Shown here piece after piece: positions 6,785-10,526 of a stretch of DNA of 10,526 nucleotides (position 1 is its first letter; every line of letters begins with the position of its first letter). The DNA lies in NCBI GenBank assembly GCA_900765975.1, contig CAAFTS010000138.1, positions 1-10,526 on the forward strand, in the 5' to 3' direction. This DNA is from Lachnospiraceae bacterium (GTDB lineage: Bacteria; Bacillota; Clostridia; Lachnospirales; Lachnospiraceae). The notes below the pieces were generated by a model, which worked only from the letters and a program-made list of their open reading frames with translations, ran no database searches and was not told where the DNA came from. The position numbers and the translations under genes were made by a program.

Positions 6785-8218
6785 TTATGCAATTCCTACC
6801 ATTGTCAGGATTACTAATACTATAAAAGCTACTATACCACCAAGGGCATTAGTCGTAGTAAAAAACTTAAGTCCCTGTTTTGCATTAAATCCGTAAAGAG
6901 ATGAGAAAATCCAGAAACCACTATTATTTACATGCCAACCTACCATAGAACCACAACCAATAGCCAAACTGGTTACTACAGGATTTAATCCTAATACCGG
7001 CATCAATCCAGCCATCAATCCAGCTGCTGTCATAGACGCAGTTGTCATAGAACCACAGACTGTCATCAAAATAGCTCCCATCATAAATGGTACTAAAAGT
7101 GCCGGGAAAGTACTTCCTGCAATCATTTCTCCAATTGTCTGAATGGCCTCATTTTCACGCAAAATTCCGCCCATGGCACCACCCATAGCTGTAATCAAAA
7201 GGGCACCAATCGCAATTTTCAATGCTCTCTCCACCCAATTATTCATCACAATTTCAAACCAACTGCTCTTTTCCGTCAGTGTACAACCGTTTCCATCATC
7301 ATTTGCTTTATCAACAACTTTCTTTTTTCTTCCTAATACCATAAACCCTACTGCTAAAATGCCAACAAAAAGGGCTAAAACAGTATTACCGAAAATATCA
7401 AAAAACTGATATGCTCCACTTCCTTCTTCACAAAATAATTTACCTATTGATCCAATAGCAATCATAACAGCAGGTAATAACAATGGCGTAAATGCTGCCA
7501 ATGGTTTTGGAACATTATCCTCTTTAATCAATAGTGCTTCAACATTATTAGTATCTTCAACCGCATCTATGCCCTCTGTATATTGGGATAACGGCGCCAC
7601 ATATTCACTCTTTGCATACACCGGACGCAATCCAATATAAACAACCGCAAATGAAATGATTGAACATATCACACCCAAAATAATAACAGTTCCTATATCA
7701 GCTCCAAGCAAAATAGAAACAGCCAAAATTCCCGGCGTTGGTGGTACAAGTCCATGTGTCAATGTCAAACCTAAATTTACAAACGGTGCCACCTGCTGCA
7801 TTCCCATTTTTTTTCGCTTTGCAAGTATTGCAGAAATAGGAGCATTCAGAATAATTGCAATATCACCAAATACAGGAATACTCATAATAAATCCTGTCAG
7901 TGCCGGAGCAAGTTCCAAGCATTTCCCCTTAAACAAACGAATAAAATAATTTACCATACTCGTAGCTGCGCCAGTATCATTAATTCCGGATGCAATAATC
8001 GCCCCAAAAATAATCATAACACCTATAGACCCTAATGTTGAACCAAAATATTGTGTAATTGAAGAAAAAGTATCTACAACTCCTTTTCCCGATGCCAATC
8101 CACAAAAAGTAGCAGTTAAAAATAATACCATAACTGGATGCATTTTAAATTTCAAGGTCAAAATTGTTAAAATAACAATTGCAATAACTAACATTATGAC
8201 AAATTGTAACGGTGTCAT
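6785..8218 (-). CDS. GntP-family gluconate/sugar-acid permease
   Basis: A 477-aa polytopic membrane protein (about 12-14 hydrophobic segments) of the GntP family, whose members carry gluconate and related organic acids in with protons. Family-typical stretches are SIPVFGDIAIILNAPI (113-128), THGLVPPTPGILA (154-166), where most gluconate carriers have HGLVPPHPGP, and GSMVGWHVNNSGFW (423-436). It is slightly longer than the roughly 440-450 aa usual in the family, owing to two polar loops (about 200-240 and 297-322). The start is given by GAGGG 7 nt upstream. It sits between the TIM-barrel isomerase and the dehydratase, 37 nt after the former, and presumably brings in the acid on which those enzymes act. 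The Pro-Pro-Thr variant means that gluconate itself should not be assumed. Confidence 0.88.
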   Translation of the reverse strand: MTPLQFVIMLVIAIVILTILTLKFKMHPVMVLFLTATFCGLASGKGVVDTFSSITQYFGSTLGSIGVMIIFGAIIASGINDTGAATSMVNYFIRLFKGKCLELAPALTGFIMSIPVFGDIAIILNAPISAILAKRKKMGMQQVAPFVNLGLTLTHGLVPPTPGILAVSILLGADIGTVIILGVICSIISFAVVYIGLRPVYAKSEYVAPLSQYTEGIDAVEDTNNVEALLIKEDNVPKPLAAFTPLLLPAVMIAIGSIGKLFCEEGSGAYQFFDIFGNTVLALFVGILAVGFMVLGRKKKVVDKANDDGNGCTLTEKSSWFEIVMNNWVERALKIAIGALLITAMGGAMGGILRENEAIQTIGEMIAGSTFPALLVPFMMGAILMTVCGSMTTASMTAAGLMAGLMPVLGLNPVVTSLAIGCGSMVGWHVNNSGFWIFSSLYGFNAKQGLKFFTTTNALGGIVAFIVLVILTMVGIA

Positions 8219-8255
8219 TCTTCATCCCTCTCTTCTAATTATAATATAACAGTAT

Positions 8256-9116
8256 TTATAAACAATCATTTTTTTCCAGAATTTTATATAAGGATTCATA
8301 GGCATTCTGGATAACCCACTCCGGTGTTTTTTCCCAATACTGGGGGCGAAAAGTTTCAACTGATACCATCCCTTCATATCCCACTTCTTTTAGAATCTTC
8401 AAAAAAGCATTTGTATCAACTACCCCTTCACCTGGAAAACATCTTTTATCTTGTCCCATTTCTTCTTCCGGCACACAATCCGCACTCATCAAATGTATCG
8501 CAAAAATTTTATCTTTCTGCACCTGTGCAATCTTTGAAAAATCATTGCATTTCCCACAAAGATAAATATTATAAGAATCAAAAACAAATCCAACATTGTC
8601 TTGGTTTACAGCGCGAATGATTCGATCAGCCGCTTCAATTGTCCGAACACAGCTTTTCTTTAAACCTACCAATTCAAAACATAATTTCATTTTATAAGGA
8701 CGTGCCAATTCAGATAACTGTTTCAATATATCTACGCAGTTCTTTTCTGCCTCCAGAATATCTCCTTTAAATACTCCAGACGGATCAAACGGTGGCACAA
8801 GAATCATATAATGACTTCCTATTGCCTTTCCAACCTCACACGTGAAAATAAAATCCTTCATCGCCTGACTATTTTCATTCAAGGTATCTCCTTCTAAAAT
8901 ATCTTGAGTCAAATATATCGCATTTATCGCATGTGGTTTCAAATAACTGTCCTCAAAAAATTTTTTTATTTCTTCTAATGAACCTGATTTCAAAAAATTT
9001 TTTAACATATCCAAACGAATCTCAATATAATCCATGCCGTTCTTCTCGCACAGCTTTAAATCCGTCATCAAATCAGAGCATTCTTTTCCACACGCCTCGT
9101 TATAAGATAGATACAT
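8256..9116 (-). CDS. Sugar phosphate isomerase/epimerase-like TIM-barrel protein (IolE/IolI-like)
   Basis: A 286-aa protein of the xylose isomerase-like/AP endonuclease 2 superfamily, the fold of IolE, IolI and hydroxypyruvate isomerase. The first strand block is DYIEIRLDML (29-38). The four residues that bind the divalent metal in IolI are all at the expected places: E148 (CFELVG), D180 (VFDSYN), H208 (AIHLMSAD) and E254 (VSVETF). The family's frequent D-x-x-H pair is D-x-x-N here (D180, N183). Members isomerise, epimerise or dehydrate sugars, inososes or keto acids; the substrate is not readable. The start at 9116 is chosen because AGAGG stands 6 nt upstream, while the earlier ATG at 9140 has no ribosome binding site and would overlap the preceding gene. 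It follows that gene by 16 nt, indicating tight co-transcription and probable action on the oxidised product of the dehydrogenase. Confidence 0.8.
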   Translation of the reverse strand: MYLSYNEACGKECSDLMTDLKLCEKNGMDYIEIRLDMLKNFLKSGSLEEIKKFFEDSYLKPHAINAIYLTQDILEGDTLNENSQAMKDFIFTCEVGKAIGSHYMILVPPFDPSGVFKGDILEAEKNCVDILKQLSELARPYKMKLCFELVGLKKSCVRTIEAADRIIRAVNQDNVGFVFDSYNIYLCGKCNDFSKIAQVQKDKIFAIHLMSADCVPEEEMGQDKRCFPGEGVVDTNAFLKILKEVGYEGMVSVETFRPQYWEKTPEWVIQNAYESLYKILEKNDCL

Positions 9117-9132
9117 TTCCTTCCTCTTTTCT

Positions 9133-10212
9133 TCAAACAAGCGGGAACTTTACAGGCTGACCACTCTTTGTACTGCGGTAGATTGCTGTAAATAATTCAA
9201 CCGTTTTTCTTCCATCTCTTGCATCAACTAATGGTTTCGTTCCATTTTCCACAGCCTTTAAAAAATCTTTAATCTGTTCTCTATGATAATAATACATAGA
9301 ATCTACACTATTAAAAAATTCACCATCCTCTTTTTTCCACTGCTCTAACATTTCCATTTCTCCATGCACTGTCCACAAATCATTGTATGGTGGCTCTGTG
9401 ATTGTAGACATACCTGCAATAAACATTGCACCACCATCAGTCTGCACTCCAACCCCTGATCCATTTTCACCAAAAATTTGTACCTTTCCATAAAGTGCTG
9501 GATTTTGGCTATTACTTACGATAATATTTCCAATTGCCCCACTTTTAAATTTCACAATTGCAACTGCTGTATCTTCCACTTCAATATACGGATGGTTCAA
9601 GTTTTTCCACACACCATAGACTTCGTCCACATCACCCATATACCATAGTAATAAGTCTAATTGATGCGGCGCTTGATTTACAAGCACGCCACCACCCTCA
9701 CCATCCCAGGTTCCTCTCCAGGCATCGCTCTGATAATATTCCTCATCTCGCCATCCAAACATTGTAACTGTTCCTAAAACCGGTTTACCAATTTTATTAT
9801 TTTTGATTGCGTTGTGAATCCTCATACACGGTCGATAGAATCGGCGCTGAACCATCGTTCCTATCTTCACATTGTTCCTATCACCCGCTTCAATAATTTT
9901 GTCACAATCTTCCAGGGTGGCCGCTAAAGGTTTCTCAATTAACACATTACATCCATTTTCCGCTGCAATTATCGCTGGATTTGCGTGCAACGGATGTGGT
10001 GTACAAACACTAACTACATCCAAATGTTCTGTCTGAATCATCTCTGTAATATCTGTATAAGCCTTTACCTTATAAACATCTGCTACCGCTTTTGCACGTT
10101 CATAATTTGCATCACACACCGCTGTAAATGTACTATTTTCTAACCCAGCATATGCTTTTGCATGAAAATCACCTACTTTACCACAACCGATAATTCCTGT
10201 TTTCAAGCTCAT
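9133..10212 (-). CDS. Gfo/Idh/MocA-family NAD(P)-dependent oxidoreductase
   Basis: A 359-aa enzyme of the glucose-fructose oxidoreductase/inositol dehydrogenase family, normal length. The N-terminal Rossmann domain (1-120) has TGIIGCGKVGDFHAKAY (5-21) and the EKPLA block (93-97; K94 is the catalytic lysine of the family). The C-terminal alpha/beta sheet domain has GGGVLVNQAPHQLDLLLW (173-190) with the usual catalytic-region H183 and D186. Members oxidise or reduce polyols, inositols, and sugars or their acids at a ring hydroxyl. The ATG at 10212 is preferred over 10233: the latter has no ribosome binding site, while purine-rich AGGAAGG lies 7 nt before 10212. It is the first gene of the operon, about 30-40 nt after the promoter, followed by the TIM-barrel gene. 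Together they suggest oxidation to a keto compound, then isomerisation. Confidence 0.88.
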   Translation of the reverse strand: MSLKTGIIGCGKVGDFHAKAYAGLENSTFTAVCDANYERAKAVADVYKVKAYTDITEMIQTEHLDVVSVCTPHPLHANPAIIAAENGCNVLIEKPLAATLEDCDKIIEAGDRNNVKIGTMVQRRFYRPCMRIHNAIKNNKIGKPVLGTVTMFGWRDEEYYQSDAWRGTWDGEGGGVLVNQAPHQLDLLLWYMGDVDEVYGVWKNLNHPYIEVEDTAVAIVKFKSGAIGNIIVSNSQNPALYGKVQIFGENGSGVGVQTDGGAMFIAGMSTITEPPYNDLWTVHGEMEMLEQWKKEDGEFFNSVDSMYYYHREQIKDFLKAVENGTKPLVDARDGRKTVELFTAIYRSTKSGQPVKFPLV

Positions 10213-10249
10213 TTCTTTTCCTTCCTTTCTCATATTTTTTGTTAAAAAA

Positions 10250-10278
10250 AATATAACATCTCAAAGTTGTCATATCAA
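10250..10278 (-). promoter_or_regulatory. Promoter of the four-gene sugar-acid operon
   Basis: On the minus strand TTGATA (10273-10278) is 17 bp from TATATT (10250-10255), five of six matches each, with TG one base before the -10 (extended -10). The expected start near 10243 leaves about 30 nt of leader before the ATG at 10212. Confidence 0.8.
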
Positions 10279-10283
10279 GTTGT

Positions 10284-10307
10284 TGCAAAATCGTTCTACT
10301 TTTTGCA
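10284..10307. promoter_or_regulatory. Inverted repeat just upstream of the -35, candidate regulator site
   Basis: TGCAAAA (10284-10290) and TTTTGCA (10301-10307) are perfect inverted 7-mers separated by 10 bp. They lie about 40-65 bp upstream of the expected transcription start, a usual place for an activator dimer. A/T-rich surroundings make 7-bp symmetry by chance possible. Confidence 0.4.
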
Positions 10308-10403
10308 CTAAAAAAAATGTTTACCCTCTATTTTTCATATTATTTTTAGTTAATTTATACAATTTTTCATGGTTTTCTATTAAATCAAACCAAAACACAA
10401 CTT

Positions 10404-10420
10404 AATTAGTCAGACTAATT
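10404..10420. promoter_or_regulatory. Perfect 17-bp palindrome, candidate operator
   Basis: AATTAGTC and GACTAATT are perfect complements around one central A, the size and form of an operator for a TetR- or MarR-type dimer. It lies about 125 bp upstream of the operon promoter and 18 bp from the intron end. The hairpin form is short and has no T-run, so a terminator is unlikely. Confidence 0.5.
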
Positions 10421-10438
10421 TTCCTAACGCAATTTCCT

Positions 10439-10479
10439 GTAGAGTAGGTTAGAGGGCTTCTGCCCTCTTTCCCCTCATC
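10439..10479 (-). ncRNA. Group II intron domain VI with branch-point A
   Basis: A distal stem GAGGGC/GCCCTC (10462-10467 with 10452-10457) with an AGAA loop, an internal loop (AAA against TAA), and a lower stem in which 10471-10476 pairs with 10442-10448 leaving A10445 unpaired. If the intron ends at 10439 this A is seventh from the 3' end, where the bulged branch-point adenosine is expected. Confidence 0.75.
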
Positions 10480-10513
10480 AAACCGTGCATGAGGTTCTCC
10501 CTCACACGGCTTT
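10480..10513 (-). ncRNA. Group II intron domain V
   Basis: This 34-nt hairpin shows the domain V plan: lower stem AAGCCGTG (10505-10512) with CACGGTTT (10480-10487), which includes the AGC catalytic triad with its G-U wobble; a 2-nt TG bulge on the 3' side (10488-10489); and an upper stem TGAGG/CCTCA capped by GAGAA. Position, length and bulge agree with the family. The five-base cap instead of a clean GNRA tetraloop is a small deviation. Confidence 0.85.
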
Positions 10514-10526
10514 CCGACATTCTTCT

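Larger units (their letters stand above)
10213..10438. other. A/T-rich control region upstream of the sugar-acid operon
   Basis: No reading frame of interest is seen on either strand. The region contains the operon promoter, an inverted repeat upstream of it, an A/T-rich block (10311-10400) with A- and T-runs that could act as an UP-element or bend, and a perfect 17-bp palindrome next to the end of the group II intron. No riboswitch or cre site could be recognised. Confidence 0.6.
10439..10526 (-). mobile_element. 3' end of a group II intron, cut by the window edge
   Basis: The minus strand from the right edge to 10439 contains a domain V and a domain VI in the right order and spacing, ending in CUAC, which fits the AY 3' end of group II introns. 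The intron runs leftward, toward the sugar-acid operon; its 5' domains and any reverse transcriptase/maturase gene would lie to the right of 10526. The 3' exon begins with AGGAAATTGCG. It has landed between genes, upstream of the operon promoter, so splicing is not needed for any gene seen here. Confidence 0.85.

Noticed and set aside
9117..9140. Longer N-terminus of the TIM-barrel protein from ATG 9140
   Set aside because: No ribosome binding site stands before it and it would overlap the preceding gene; the purine-rich stretch within it serves the ATG at 9116.
8256..10212. Reading the oxidoreductase plus TIM-barrel pair as a C-glycoside-cleaving system of gut bacteria (DgpA with DgpC-like)
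   Set aside because: That system also needs the small DgpB-type partner, which is absent here, and the neighbours are a GntP permease and an IlvD/Edd dehydratase that point to sugar acids.

Overview
The window looks like a chromosomal accessory/metabolic stretch from a low-GC, Gram-positive gut anaerobe, most likely a Lachnospiraceae-type clostridium. The grounds are: A/T-rich intergenic DNA, strong AGGAGG-type ribosome binding sites, sigma-A style promoters with 17-bp spacers and extended -10 elements, and proteins typical of that group. The organism call is inference. No tRNA, rRNA or CRISPR array is visible.

Left part (1-4861). A 5' non-coding stretch holds two hairpins and then a very good promoter for a 299-aa protein with the fold of the D-2-hydroxyacid dehydrogenase NAD-binding domain; it appears to lack the usual catalytic Arg and His. 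Its 3' end overlaps by 40 bp the tail of a convergent gene for an FUSC-type (fusaric acid resistance-like) membrane protein. That gene is the second of a two-gene minus-strand operon led by a MarR-family repressor. The marR promoter is easily read and a 17-bp imperfect palindrome sits on its -10, so autorepression and efflux control are likely. Divergent from marR is a secreted, membrane-anchored 5'-nucleotidase/2',3'-cyclic phosphodiesterase-type enzyme.

Right part (4862-10278). A 4-gene minus-strand operon reads, in transcription order: Gfo/Idh/MocA-family dehydrogenase, IolE-like TIM-barrel isomerase/epimerase, GntP-family sugar-acid permease, IlvD/Edd-family sugar-acid dehydratase. It has a strong promoter (10250-10278) and ends at a long stem terminator (4894-4948). 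The natural reading is uptake of an aldonate-like acid, redox/epimer conversion of it, and dehydration to a 2-keto-3-deoxy acid. No kinase or aldolase for the last step is in the window. The permease plus dehydratase pair recalls E. coli yjhF-yjhG (xylonate-type), but the added dehydrogenase and TIM-barrel protein are different.

Right edge (10439-10526). The minus strand carries the 3' end of a group II intron: a complete domain V hairpin and a domain VI with a bulged A seven bases from a terminal AC. The rest of the intron, and any maturase, lies outside the window. Just downstream of the intron end is a perfect 17-bp palindrome that could be an operator for the sugar-acid operon.
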